From contig OMVQ01000024.1 in assembly GCA_900314555.1 (NCBI GenBank), forward strand, positions 1 through 64,000: 64,000 bases of DNA. Direction: 5' to 3'. The notes beneath the pieces were generated by a model. The model made no database searches and had not been told where the DNA came from. It saw only the letters and a program-made list of their open reading frames with translations. This DNA is from an uncultured Eubacteriales bacterium. GTDB lineage: Bacteria; Bacillota; Clostridia; Lachnospirales; Lachnospiraceae. Made by a program: the position numbers and the translations under genes. Shown here piece by piece: positions 27,237 to 35,804 of the stretch (within the stretch, counting starts at the first letter, position 1; every line of letters begins with the position of its first letter).

Positions 27237-28103
27237 CTAACCGTTGTAATATTCATTTAGAATGTCTGTATCTGACATCTCTTTAGTAAGATAAATCATA
27301 TCAAGTCCTGCGGTTCTGTTTAAGATAATGTATCCTTCCTCTGCTAATTTATCCAGATATTCATACACATCATTTATCTTAAGATTAAGTAGTGCCTTTA
27401 AACCATTATTGCCATAAGTCGAATCACTGATATTAATACTTCTGTCATCTTTACTGTTTATCATTCTGTTAAGTACGAATAGAACAACTTTTTCATCAAG
27501 TTTATCTCTGTCCGGTACAGCCTTTTTATACTTAAGATTATTCTTAGTAATTAATCTGAGTCTTGTAAAAGGGCTTATCGTATTCTCTTCCGGATCGTAA
27601 TTCTTCTGTCTTGCCTTAGAATACATATTAAGTATTCCGGTACAGTCATCTGCTAATGATTTCTCAGAGAATTCATCTGTTCCGATAACATTTGCAAGAT
27701 TATTAGACATAATTCTTATCATGTCCTCTTTAGTAAATTCTTCGAGATTGCCTGCATTAAAGAACAGATTCCATATAGTCGCTTTCTCAAAATTACTTAC
27801 AATATTTATATGTAATATCCATAAGGTAAATATATCCTCAATATATCTGTCATTTTCATATATACATTCACCTAAGGCTGACCTTTTATAACTGTATTTC
27901 ACATCTTCTTCTATCAAATCTGAAGCAAGTGCCCAGTATTTAACTGCCTTTGCCATATTAGCACCCACGCCAAGCGTATCTGCACCATAGTTTAATGAAA
28001 ACATTTTAGGTTCAGCCTCTATTAATCTGAGTGCTTTACTAAGCCAGCCCTCTCTAGGCATAAATGATTCATGACCTTTTAACTTGTATTTCATATTTTT
28101 CAC
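27237..28103 (-). CDS. sspB: DUF4007 protein, SspB-like
   Basis: 288 residues with the DUF4007 pattern: GHESFMPREGWLSKALRLIE at residue 10 and GVGANMAKAVKYWALASDLI near 46. The C-terminal third resembles a winged helix (LNLKINDVYEYLDKLAEEGY). DUF4007 corresponds to SspB, reported as a DNA nickase needed for single-stranded phosphorothioation. The start is GTG at 28103, one base after the stop of the PAPS-reductase-like gene (TAGTGTG) with AAGAGG just upstream. An ATG three codons later is possible. Close packing with both neighbours supports one protein complex. Confidence 0.85.
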   Translation of the reverse strand: MKNMKYKLKGHESFMPREGWLSKALRLIEAEPKMFSLNYGADTLGVGANMAKAVKYWALASDLIEEDVKYSYKRSALGECIYENDRYIEDIFTLWILHINIVSNFEKATIWNLFFNAGNLEEFTKEDMIRIMSNNLANVIGTDEFSEKSLADDCTGILNMYSKARQKNYDPEENTISPFTRLRLITKNNLKYKKAVPDRDKLDEKVVLFVLNRMINSKDDRSINISDSTYGNNGLKALLNLKINDVYEYLDKLAEEGYIILNRTAGLDMIYLTKEMSDTDILNEYYNG

Positions 28104-28104
28104 A

Positions 28105-29811
28105 CTACCTCTTAATCGCTAATACTTTTCTCATATAACAGCCACCCACAAAGTGACCTACACATTCGCCACAATGCTTACACCTGTTATCATCGATTCT
28201 ATAATTAATTCTTCCGTCCTTATCCTGACTAATCTTAATCGCATCATGACGGCATACTGCCTCACATGCAAGGCACGCCATACACATCTGATATTTCGTT
28301 ATCTGACACTTTATCTTCTCTTCTGCATTCTTAATATTTCTAGAACCTGCAATACGATGATTGACGATAATTACCTTTAACTGGTTACTTCCGACTCTTC
28401 CCTGAATTCTAAGTAATACATTTCCATTATGGTCGAGTACATAGACTTCTCCAAGCCTCTTATTACCCATCTCGTAATTAAGCTCGCCAAATGGCTTGAA
28501 TAATTCAAAAAATTCTTCCGTTATATTCTTCTGTAATTCATAGTTAAATGCATTCTCTTCCAATGCGCAGGGTGCAAATGAGACAACCGAAGTCTTGGCA
28601 TACTCTATGCCATTTCCACCCTGTCTCGCTTTCCATTTACCGGTATCTATATATACCTCTGCATCTTTCTTACCGATATCCCTGGCAAATTCAATCAGCA
28701 TATCTCTAAAATGAAAATACTGCCCAGGCATATGAATCTTAGATAAGAAGCCTGACCAGTCACTATTATTAGGACAGCACCAGCAGCCGACCCTTGCATA
28801 GCCTAAGCGGTATGCATTGTTAAAATTCACCTTTGCTGTAAGCATATACAGCCATACATCGAAATCAAACCAGTCAATTATAGGCGAAACTGTCCTCTGC
28901 TTCGCAATCTTTGGACTGTCTGAATCTCTGTCATATTTACTTCTGCTTGCCGATTCGCTTCGCCTTATCCCATAAAATGTCAGTATTCTCTTCTTATTCT
29001 TAAAGAGCATATCTATCTTTCTAGAGATTGCTCCCGTCTTAAATATCGTGCAGCACCATCTCATTACCCTGCTTGGAGGTCCTATCTGCTTACACAATTC
29101 TTCGAAATTTTTATCCTTATTTCTCGAAGAAATAAGTGGTGTCTTAGGGTGTTCTTTCTTAAATTCCTCCACATATTTCATCGTCTCCGGAAATTCTAAC
29201 GTCGTATCACCGAAAATATGCAGAATTCTCGGCGTACTAAGTGCTTTCATTACCAAATCTGATGTTACTGTAGAATCTTTACCTCCACTGAAAGATACAA
29301 ACATCTCGTTCAGATCATAACCCGCTGCTTTATCGCGGATATATGACATTGCTTCTTTAGTTATATAGTTATATCTGTCCTCATTTGCACGTATGAACTT
29401 TGCTATAATTTTATTAAAATATTCATATGTATTATCAACTGACAAACGATTATATTCATTTCTCACATAATTATCATCAAGCTCCATAAGTTTTTTAACA
29501 GATACATTTATTCGCTTACCATCTGCATAATAATTATTACCCGTTCCATTCCATACAGATGATTTTATATAAGCAAACGGCTTCCCAAGGGCTATCTCAA
29601 TTAATAATCTCTCCTCCGGAAATACCGGTCTTACATCAGAAGTAAGTCTCCTCAAATGACTGCCACATATAGGACATTTATCTTCATAAACAGGAACATT
29701 ACACTCATCACACCAATAGATTACAGACTGTACTTCTGTTCTCTCTCCACAAATATTACATATACTTTCCTTAGCCTCTATATTATCTTTTATACACCAG
29801 TATTTAATCAC
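28105..29811 (-). CDS. sspD: PAPS-reductase-like sulfurtransferase with ferredoxin domain, SspD-like
   Basis: 568 residues in three parts. Residues 1-60: zinc-ribbon cysteines (CNICGE, CDECN, CPICGSH). Residues about 160-400: adenine-nucleotide alpha-hydrolase core with PP-loop FVSFSGGKDSTVTSDL, HIFGDTTLEFPET, RWCCTIFK and CWCC, as in DndC/SspD, which activate the DNA backbone for sulfur insertion. Residues about 500-568: two [4Fe-4S] ferredoxin-type motifs (CMACLACEAVC and CKHCGECVGH...C). The fused ferredoxin is the unusual part and would supply electrons in place. The GTG start overlaps the HTH gene stop by four bases (GTGA) behind a perfect GGAGG. Confidence 0.88.
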   Translation of the reverse strand: MIKYWCIKDNIEAKESICNICGERTEVQSVIYWCDECNVPVYEDKCPICGSHLRRLTSDVRPVFPEERLLIEIALGKPFAYIKSSVWNGTGNNYYADGKRINVSVKKLMELDDNYVRNEYNRLSVDNTYEYFNKIIAKFIRANEDRYNYITKEAMSYIRDKAAGYDLNEMFVSFSGGKDSTVTSDLVMKALSTPRILHIFGDTTLEFPETMKYVEEFKKEHPKTPLISSRNKDKNFEELCKQIGPPSRVMRWCCTIFKTGAISRKIDMLFKNKKRILTFYGIRRSESASRSKYDRDSDSPKIAKQRTVSPIIDWFDFDVWLYMLTAKVNFNNAYRLGYARVGCWCCPNNSDWSGFLSKIHMPGQYFHFRDMLIEFARDIGKKDAEVYIDTGKWKARQGGNGIEYAKTSVVSFAPCALEENAFNYELQKNITEEFFELFKPFGELNYEMGNKRLGEVYVLDHNGNVLLRIQGRVGSNQLKVIIVNHRIAGSRNIKNAEEKIKCQITKYQMCMACLACEAVCRHDAIKISQDKDGRINYRIDDNRCKHCGECVGHFVGGCYMRKVLAIKR

Positions 29812-30026
29812 TTTAACCTCCGTTCAGGATTACCTGTATCCACAAATCTGTTCGGCTGTATGTTCAGATATTCACACAGACTAAGCAGCTCTGTAGCATT
29901 CAGCTTTCTGCCCTCACTTATGATTTCATCTACTGATATGCCTGTATATTCATTTATCTGGCTTAATGAAATATTGTTATTAACTATGTATTCATATATA
30001 TGTTTAGTTACACTCTTATCAGACAT
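29808..30026 (-). CDS. Small HTH regulator at the head of the ssp operon
   Basis: 72 residues, single helix-turn-helix of the XRE type (ISLSQINEYTGISVDEIISE and ALATELL-like second half LNATELLSLCEYLNIQP). It is the first gene after the operon promoter and overlaps sspD by four bases, so it is made together with the modification enzymes. Probable autoregulator of the defence operon by position. AAGGAA lies about ten bases before the ATG. Confidence 0.75.
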   Translation of the reverse strand: MSDKSVTKHIYEYIVNNNISLSQINEYTGISVDEIISEGRKLNATELLSLCEYLNIQPNRFVDTGNPERRLK

Positions 30027-30082
30027 AGGCAGAATTTCCTTTTCATTTCTTTGTTTTAAAGAATTTTTCTTATCTTTTTCTT

Positions 30083-30111
30083 ATTATATTCTTGTTTAGA
30101 TAGAATTTCAA
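30083..30111 (-). promoter_or_regulatory. Promoter of the ssp operon
   Basis: Minus-strand TTGAAA (30111-30106), a 17-base spacer and a perfect TATAAT (30088-30083). The leader to the HTH gene is about 50 bases. It runs back to back with the promoter at 30143-30171. Confidence 0.75.
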
Positions 30112-30142
30112 TAAATATTTTCTTTTTCGACAATACATTTCA

Positions 30143-30171
30143 TTGACACCACCAAAAAGCTGGATTATTAT
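30143..30171 (+). promoter_or_regulatory. Promoter of the divergent HTH gene
   Basis: TTGACA (30143-30148), a 17-base spacer and TATTAT (30166-30171). The two -35 boxes of the divergent pair are about 30 bases apart, so one bound regulator could control both directions. Confidence 0.75.
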
Positions 30172-30188
30172 ACCTTAAGAAGCTTTAT

Positions 30189-30548
30189 TTGAATGAAAGG
30201 TTTACAGTATATAATATGAAGAATCCAAAAATCGGTTTAATGTTGAGATATTATAGAAAATTAAGAAATATGTCTGTGAGTGATGTAGCTGAATCGCTTG
30301 CCGAAAATGATATAAATGTTGCAGTTAAGACTATATATGGTTGGGAGAATGGAACTACACAGCCCGATGCTGATACGCTGTTATTTCTCTGTAAAATTTA
30401 TGGAATAGAAAATATCCTTGGGACATTTGGATATAAAACCCCTGATACAGAGCCTATAATATTAACGACTGCTGAGAAAAGATTAATAAAAAAATACCGC
30501 AGTATGCCTGAACTGCAATCTGCGATTAATAAATTACTTGATATATAA
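30189..30548 (+). CDS. XRE-type HTH regulator divergent from the ssp operon
   Basis: 119 residues from a TTG, or 110 from the ATG at 30216, which begins MKNPKIGLMLRYYRK. A Cro/CI helix-turn-helix covers the first two thirds (MSVSDVAESLAENDINVAVK, then TIYGWENGTTQPDADTLLFL), followed by a C-terminal helical tail ending SAINKLLDI. The start is uncertain: a weak AAGAAG precedes the TTG, while AAAGG lies 15 bases before the ATG. By position it is the likely repressor or switch of the defence operon. It ends in the bidirectional hairpin at 30551-30583. Confidence 0.8.
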   Translation: MNERFTVYNMKNPKIGLMLRYYRKLRNMSVSDVAESLAENDINVAVKTIYGWENGTTQPDADTLLFLCKIYGIENILGTFGYKTPDTEPIILTTAEKRLIKKYRSMPELQSAINKLLDI

Positions 30549-30550
30549 AA

Positions 30551-30583
30551 AGAAGAAGCATAAACTTTTGTTATGCTTCTTCT
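30551..30583. terminator. Bidirectional terminator
   Basis: Perfect 13-bp stem AGAAGAAGCATAA with a seven-base loop, followed by ATTTTTG on the plus strand and TTTTTATAT on the minus. The stop codon of the kinase-like gene lies in one arm. Confidence 0.88.
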
Positions 30584-31158
30584 ATTTTTGCTGTAATCTC
30601 TTTAAGACTCTTATCAAACTCTTCTTCTGATGAATTATTAAATATTAATAATGTTCCAGGTTCATTAGGGTCTTCAAGATTAGTTGGTATTGTAAAGTTC
30701 ACATTTTTAATATATTCATGCCAATGTGTCAACTTCCATGTATCTCTGTCTGATGCTCTGTCAATCATTCTCTGATGGCATACTTCAGGATCTGTTCTAA
30801 CCCAGACAACAACTAATTTAGCACCTTTCTTCTTAAGCTCTTCTTTAAGTCCTTTTATGTACTCATCATCTCTGATTTCACTTGTAAATGGTGCATTTAT
30901 TAATACTGTATCTTCATATGTTAATGCTTCCATTGCAAGAGCCATAATAGCTTCATATTCATAATCTCTGATTTCTGCATTAAAGAAATCACTGCTTCTG
31001 TTATATGGCTGGTTAGCTACCTTGAAAATCTGCTTACTAAGACAGATAAGTGTATCTTTATCAAGATATACAACATGACTTAAAGCTTCTGCTAACTTCA
31101 TTGATACAAATGTTTTTCCACAAGCTGGTGGACTTGTCACTAAAATAAGTTTCTTCAT
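30571..31158 (-). CDS. P-loop ATPase / kinase-like protein (AAA_33 type)
   Basis: 195 residues. Walker A SPPACGKTFVS at the N-terminus, and an Asp at the sugar-kinase-like position in VVYLDKDTLI. A lid-like RMIDRASDRDTWK segment and VVVWVRTDPEVCHQRM fit small-molecule or zeta-type P-loop kinases. The substrate is not visible. AAGGTG precedes the ATG. A monocistronic gene, separated from ssp by a terminator, so not part of the defence operon by transcription. Confidence 0.75.
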   Translation of the reverse strand: MKKLILVTSPPACGKTFVSMKLAEALSHVVYLDKDTLICLSKQIFKVANQPYNRSSDFFNAEIRDYEYEAIMALAMEALTYEDTVLINAPFTSEIRDDEYIKGLKEELKKKGAKLVVVWVRTDPEVCHQRMIDRASDRDTWKLTHWHEYIKNVNFTIPTNLEDPNEPGTLLIFNNSSEEEFDKSLKEITAKIEEA

Positions 31159-31213
31159 AATGTCACCTTACCTAATAATATGATATATGTAAAATTTTAT
31201 TTAACACACAAAA

Positions 31214-31241
31214 CGAATTAGGGTACATCGACCCTAATTCG
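31214..31241 (-). terminator. Terminator of the ptsHI transcript
   Basis: Perfect 11-bp stem CGAATTAGGGT with a six-base loop, followed by TTTTGTGTG on the minus strand, about 80 bases after the ptsI stop. Confidence 0.85.
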
Positions 31242-31319
31242 CTATATTATATCATTACTTTATGAATAAGACAACATTTTTATATCAAATAATATCTAAA
31301 TATTTTATGAAATCTCTGA

Positions 31320-32942
31320 CTAATCTGCCACTTTCGTTTCTCTTATTATTTTTCTTATAGGAAGTACAAATGTAGGTGATACCGATAATTCATCAATTCC
31401 CATCTTAATAAATTCTTCCGTAAGTGTTGTATCTGCACCTAATTCGCCACAGATTCCTACCCAGCAATTGTTCTTGTGTCCATTCTCCACAACCATTCTA
31501 ATCATTCTTAGTATTGCTTCGTGGTGTGAATCATAGATGTCATCAAGCTTCGAATTCTGTCTGTCAATTGCAAGTGTATATTGTGTTAAATCATTTGTTC
31601 CAATACTGAAGAAATCTACCTCTTTCGCAAGCAAATCACTTATCATTACGGCAGCAGGTGTCTCTATCATTATACCTAACTCCACATCACCCACTGTAAT
31701 GCCCTGACTTATAAGTTCTTCCTTAACCTCAGCTACGATTGCCTTAATCTGTCTAACTTCATTTACTGATATTATCATAGGAAACATTATCGAAATATTT
31801 CCAAATGCACTGGCTCTTAATAATGCTCTTAACTGTGTCTTGAAAATATCCTGCTGCTTCAGGCATATTCTTATGGCACGATAACCCATTGCAGGATTAT
31901 CCTCTTTATCAAGTCCAAAATAATCTACCTGCTTGTCAGCACCAATGTCTAATGTACGGATAACAACTTTCTTGCCTGCCATATTCTCAGCAACAGTTTT
32001 ATAAGCCTGGAACTGTTCGTTCTCTGTTGGAAATGTATCATTTTCAAGATATAAGAATTCACTTCTGAAAAGTCCTATTCCATTTGCATCATTTTTAAGT
32101 ACATTTGCCACGTCTGCCACACTTCCGATATTCGCATATAATTTAATATGTTTTCCATCAAGTGTCACATCTTCTTTGCCTTTAAGAGTCTGTAACATCT
32201 CTCTGTCTTTGGCAATTTTTTCCTGTCTTTCTTTCATAGCCCCGATTGTAGCTTCATCAGGTTCAAGGATAAGTTCTCCATTATATCCGTCTACAACCGC
32301 CATCTTACCATTCCATTCCTTATCAATCCTGATTCCGATAAGTGCAGGAATATTCATAGTTCTGGCAAGGATTGCTGTGTGAGAATTAGACGAACCCTCT
32401 TCCGTAACAAATGCAAGTAATTTTTCTTTATCCATCTGTACTGTTTCACTTGGAGCTAAGTCATTTGCCACGACGATAACCGGTTCATCTCCAAGAATAT
32501 TTCCACTGCTTCTTCCTGCTAAAATATTTAAGACTCTTTCTGAAACATCTTTAATATCTATGGCTCTTGCCTGAAAATATTCATCGTCCATTTCCGCAAA
32601 CATTTTAGAAAAATTATCACTGGTTGTAGCAACAGCATATTCGGCATTAACACCCTGTGAAGTTATAATATTTTTAACTGAATCATTATAATCATCATCT
32701 TCTAACATCATTGCGTGGACTTCAAATACTGCCGCATTCATTTCTCCGACTTCTTTTACGGCTTTTTCATAGATGATATTCAATTCTTCAATTGCCTTTT
32801 CTTTAGCTTCATTATATCTTGCTATTTCCGCATCAGTATCTTCAACCTTATGTCTGAAAATCTGAACACCATCTTTTGAATAAAAAAGTATTTTTCCTAT
32901 TGCAATTCCATTAAATATTGATTTTCCGGTAAATTTCTCCAT
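31320..32942 (-). CDS. ptsI: PTS enzyme I
   Basis: 540 residues, a cytosolic phosphoenolpyruvate-protein phosphotransferase that starts the sugar-PTS relay. The active His is in SNSHTAILARTMNIPALIG (about residue 188). The PEP-binding half has GIGLFRSEFLYLEND, FSIGTNDLTQYTLA and the late CGELGAD Cys. Usual length is about 570, so slightly short but complete. It lies 33 bases after ptsH and is transcribed with it, under antitermination at 33374-33450. Confidence 0.96.
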   Translation of the reverse strand: MEKFTGKSIFNGIAIGKILFYSKDGVQIFRHKVEDTDAEIARYNEAKEKAIEELNIIYEKAVKEVGEMNAAVFEVHAMMLEDDDYNDSVKNIITSQGVNAEYAVATTSDNFSKMFAEMDDEYFQARAIDIKDVSERVLNILAGRSSGNILGDEPVIVVANDLAPSETVQMDKEKLLAFVTEEGSSNSHTAILARTMNIPALIGIRIDKEWNGKMAVVDGYNGELILEPDEATIGAMKERQEKIAKDREMLQTLKGKEDVTLDGKHIKLYANIGSVADVANVLKNDANGIGLFRSEFLYLENDTFPTENEQFQAYKTVAENMAGKKVVIRTLDIGADKQVDYFGLDKEDNPAMGYRAIRICLKQQDIFKTQLRALLRASAFGNISIMFPMIISVNEVRQIKAIVAEVKEELISQGITVGDVELGIMIETPAAVMISDLLAKEVDFFSIGTNDLTQYTLAIDRQNSKLDDIYDSHHEAILRMIRMVVENGHKNNCWVGICGELGADTTLTEEFIKMGIDELSVSPTFVLPIRKIIRETKVAD

Positions 32943-32975
32943 ATGCTCACACCCTTGCCTTTCATATTACAGCTT

Positions 32976-33233
32976 TTATAAATTAGCTTTAAAGAATTCC
33001 TCAATTCCTGCACAAGCTGTTTCTTCATCTTCGCCTTCAACACTGACTGTAACTTCTGCACCGTTTTTAACTCCAAGACTCATAACAGCCATTAACTTTG
33101 ATGCATCTGCTGATTTACCATTTGCTTCGATTGTAACCTTAGAAGCATACTTCTTAATCTCCTTAACAAGTAAGCTTGCTGGTCTTGCATGAATTCCAAC
33201 TTCGTCTGTAATTACATAATTAAATTTTTTCAT
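32976..33233 (-). CDS. ptsH: HPr phosphocarrier
   Basis: 85 residues. Carries phosphate from enzyme I to sugar-specific EII components. His15 is in GIHARPASLLV; the regulatory Ser46 is in ASKLMAVMSLGVK, so HPr kinase control and CcpA signalling are possible. Start chosen at ATG 33233 with AGGGTG upstream; the GTG nine bases earlier is in frame but badly placed. The leader is long and structured: a stem pairs AAGTCC with GGGACTT, enclosing CCTG/CAGG (about 33285-33330). Confidence 0.95.
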   Translation of the reverse strand: MKKFNYVITDEVGIHARPASLLVKEIKKYASKVTIEANGKSADASKLMAVMSLGVKNGAEVTVSVEGEDEETACAGIEEFFKANL

Positions 33234-33373
33234 AATGGTCACCCTGCGCTTTTGCGCCCTTTCTTTTTTATTTTATTTTTAAATTTATATTTAAGTCCCT
33301 TTCCTGTAAGCACCTTATAACTTCAGGCTTTGGACTTTAGAAACCTTAGTATTTCTATTAAATTAAAATACCC

Positions 33374-33450
33374 AAAAAACCGGCAAAATATTATATTATT
33401 ATAATTAATGCCAGTCTCTTGGGTTTTGCCTGCTCTACCAGTAACAATCC
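33374..33450 (-). promoter_or_regulatory. RNA antiterminator site and overlapping terminator before ptsHI
   Basis: Positions 33450-33422 read on the minus strand as GGATTGTTACTGGTAGAGCA followed by GGCAAAACC, an almost perfect LicT/SacY/BglG target (RAT). The RAT 3' part GGCAAAA can instead pair with TTTTGCC (33388-33382), followed by GGTTTTTT, a terminator. So the product of the gene just upstream (LicT-type) should allow read-through into ptsH and ptsI. Confidence 0.88.
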
Positions 33451-33481
33451 TAAGTGGACTGATTTTGATTTTATTATTTTA

Positions 33482-34333
33482 TTACGTTGTCTTTTTATAA
33501 GTTATTTTTCTTATATGTATTGTCAGATACATAAGTTCTTCATCAGGAAGCGTAAAATGAAGTTCCTTGTCCACAAATAATGCAATTCGTTTCGCACATT
33601 TGTATTCATTTGCATATTTCTTAGTTATCATCTCAAATAGCTCTTCATCTTCTTCGCCATGTGTCTCATATCCCGTTCCCGTAAATAATCTGTAGGTCAG
33701 ATATTTAAGATGGGTAACAAATCTCGAATAGTATTCAGATTCTTCATCAATCTCTATTTTGAAATGGTATTTTACTATATTCATACAGTTCTGAATCATC
33801 TTAGTTATCATCATCGTCTGATTCATATTCGTATTATCTAATTCAGCATTTACAAAATGCATCGCTATCGATGCCGCCTCGTCCTCCGGTAATTCAATAC
33901 CAAGCTCTGACTTTATCATCTCTAGAGACTTAAGACCTATCTGGTATTCGAGTGGATAGAATTTCTTAATCTCAGTTTTTAACTGATTGCTCATATTCTG
34001 ATTCTTGTGAAATCTATCTATCGCAAAATTAATATGGTCTGAAAGTGTCACATATATGCTTCTGCTTAATTTAGTAGTTATTATCTCATGTGCATACTTT
34101 ACAATCTCAGTTGTAAGCCGTAAATGTTCAATAGGCATATTCTCGATTATTTCCTGAAAATGTTTAGACTCCGTATTGCTGTCAAGTTTAAATATCTTCT
34201 CGACCTTGGCTTCATCTACTTCTTCGCCTGCTTTTCGTCCAAACCCAAGCCCTTTGCCCATTAAGACTAATTCTCTTCCTTTATCATCTAATGAGCTTAT
34301 AATATTATTATTCAGTACTTTTTCTATCTTCAT
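33482..34333 (-). CDS. LicT/BglG-family transcriptional antiterminator
   Basis: 283 residues: RNA-binding CAT domain (1-58, MKIEKVLNNNIISSLDDKGR), PRD1 (about 65-170, LSDHINFAIDRF His) and PRD2 (about 175-283, His pairs around LTIHIRKI). PRD histidines are phosphorylated by PTS proteins, coupling RNA binding to sugar transport. Two target sites flank it: one in its own leader (34385-34472) and one before ptsH. No sugar-specific EII gene is nearby, so control of general PTS genes, in the manner of GlcT, is the likely role. GGGAGGGAC precedes the ATG. Confidence 0.93.
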   Translation of the reverse strand: MKIEKVLNNNIISSLDDKGRELVLMGKGLGFGRKAGEEVDEAKVEKIFKLDSNTESKHFQEIIENMPIEHLRLTTEIVKYAHEIITTKLSRSIYVTLSDHINFAIDRFHKNQNMSNQLKTEIKKFYPLEYQIGLKSLEMIKSELGIELPEDEAASIAMHFVNAELDNTNMNQTMMITKMIQNCMNIVKYHFKIEIDEESEYYSRFVTHLKYLTYRLFTGTGYETHGEEDEELFEMITKKYANEYKCAKRIALFVDKELHFTLPDEELMYLTIHIRKITYKKTT

Positions 34334-34384
34334 TTTGTCCCTCCCGGCAAGTTAAAGCCGAATTATAATATTACTTCGTATTTT

Positions 34385-34472
34385 CTTTAAAATAAAAATA
34401 ACCATACATCGAACATAAAAGGATACTCTTATTTTCAAATGATGGTTATGCCTGCATGACCAGTTACACGCC
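34385..34472 (-). promoter_or_regulatory. RNA antiterminator site and terminator before the licT-like gene
   Basis: Minus-strand RAT at 34472-34444 (GGCGTGTAACTGGTCATGCA then GGCATAACC), diverged from the ptsH copy at several positions. Its ATAACCAT pairs with ATGGTTAT (34405-34398) before TTTTTATTTT. This predicts autoregulation of the antiterminator. Confidence 0.8.
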
Positions 34473-34490
34473 TTCTTTACTACTAACTGT

Positions 34491-34519
34491 AGTTTAATAT
34501 ATGGCGTATAAATTGTCAA
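34491..34519 (-). promoter_or_regulatory. Promoter of the licT-ptsHI region
   Basis: Minus-strand TTGACA (34519-34514), a 17-base spacer and TAAACT (34496-34491). The transcript would start a few bases before the RAT at 34472. Confidence 0.7.
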
Positions 34520-34625
34520 TATTTTTATGTAATTTTGTATATTTTGAATGTAAAAGTTCCTATAATTTGTGCAATATATACAAATTACAGGGACTGTTTT
34601 TTCACTACACTATTCTCTAAGCGAT

Positions 34626-35804
34626 TTATCCTATAGCATTTTCTATTCTTACCAATGCCTCATTTAATACACTTCGTGGGCAGGCTACATTTATTCTCTG
34701 GAAACCTCTTCCGCAATCGCCAAATATTTTACCGCTGTCTAACCACAATTTAGCTTTATTAATTATTATGTTATCTAATTCATCAGCATCTATGCCTGTT
34801 CCCCTGAAATCAAGCCATACAAGGTAAGTTCCCTCTATGTCAATCATTTTTACACCGGGCATTTTCTCTTCTACGAATTTTCTTGTAAATTCAACATTTT
34901 CCTTGATATATTCAAGCATTGCCTGATACCATTCTTCACCGTCCTTATATGCTGCCTCACAGGCTACAAGTCCCATTACTCCAAGCTGGCTGATTCCCGC
35001 TGCATCTAACTCTTTTCTATATCTGCTTCTGAGCGTACGGTTTGGAATAAATATATTAGATATCATCATACTTGCTAAATTAAATGTCTTACTAGGTGAT
35101 GTACAGATAATGCTTATATCTTCAAATTCCTTTTTGATATTTGCAAATACTGTATGTTCTCCTTTTAAGATAAAATCATTATGTATCTCATCGCTTACCA
35201 CGATTACATTATGTTTTACACATATATCACCTAATCTCGTTAATTCCTCCACACTCCAGACACGTCCAACAGGATTATGTGGATTGCAAAGCAGGAATAA
35301 TTTAATATTTTCATTTACAATTTTATTTTCAAAATCTTCAAAATCGATATGATATCTGTTGTCCTCTCCAAGATATAAGGTGTTGCTTACAATATTTCTT
35401 CCATTATCAGAAATAACTTCTGAAAAAGGATAATATACAGGCTGCTGGATTAGAACATTATCTCCCGGATTAGTAAATGCCTTGACAGCCATAGCTAATG
35501 CAAATACAACGCCCGGTGTCTTAATCAGCCATTTCTCTTCTATATTCCAGTTATGATGTCTTACCTGCCAGTCCTTAACTATTTCAAAATACGGTGTCTG
35601 AACCTCACTATATCCGAAGATTCCCTCTTTAGCACGTTCCACTAATGCATCTTCTATATATGAAGATGTCTCAAAGTCCATATCTGCAACCCAGAGCGGC
35701 AATACATCTTCAGGCATACCTCGTCTTTTTGCAAAATCATATTTTAAACATCTTGTATTCTTTCTGTTAATTACTCTGTCAAAATTAAGATTTCTTTCTG
35801 CCAT
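34626..35804 (-). CDS. PatB/MalY-type aminotransferase-fold C-S lyase
   Basis: 392 residues, PLP-dependent fold type I. Conserved parts: PEDVLPLWVADMDFET, LCNPHNPVGRVWS, VVSDEIHNDFIL, and the PLP lysine in SPSKTFNLASMMISN (about residue 230). This subgroup includes cystathionine beta-lyase and MalY/PatB. It would split cystathionine or cysteine-type C-S bonds in methionine or sulfur metabolism. ATG 35804 is used because GGAGG in the hairpin element ends seven bases upstream. Confidence 0.92.
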   Translation of the reverse strand: MAERNLNFDRVINRKNTRCLKYDFAKRRGMPEDVLPLWVADMDFETSSYIEDALVERAKEGIFGYSEVQTPYFEIVKDWQVRHHNWNIEEKWLIKTPGVVFALAMAVKAFTNPGDNVLIQQPVYYPFSEVISDNGRNIVSNTLYLGEDNRYHIDFEDFENKIVNENIKLFLLCNPHNPVGRVWSVEELTRLGDICVKHNVIVVSDEIHNDFILKGEHTVFANIKKEFEDISIICTSPSKTFNLASMMISNIFIPNRTLRSRYRKELDAAGISQLGVMGLVACEAAYKDGEEWYQAMLEYIKENVEFTRKFVEEKMPGVKMIDIEGTYLVWLDFRGTGIDADELDNIIINKAKLWLDSGKIFGDCGRGFQRINVACPRSVLNEALVRIENAIG

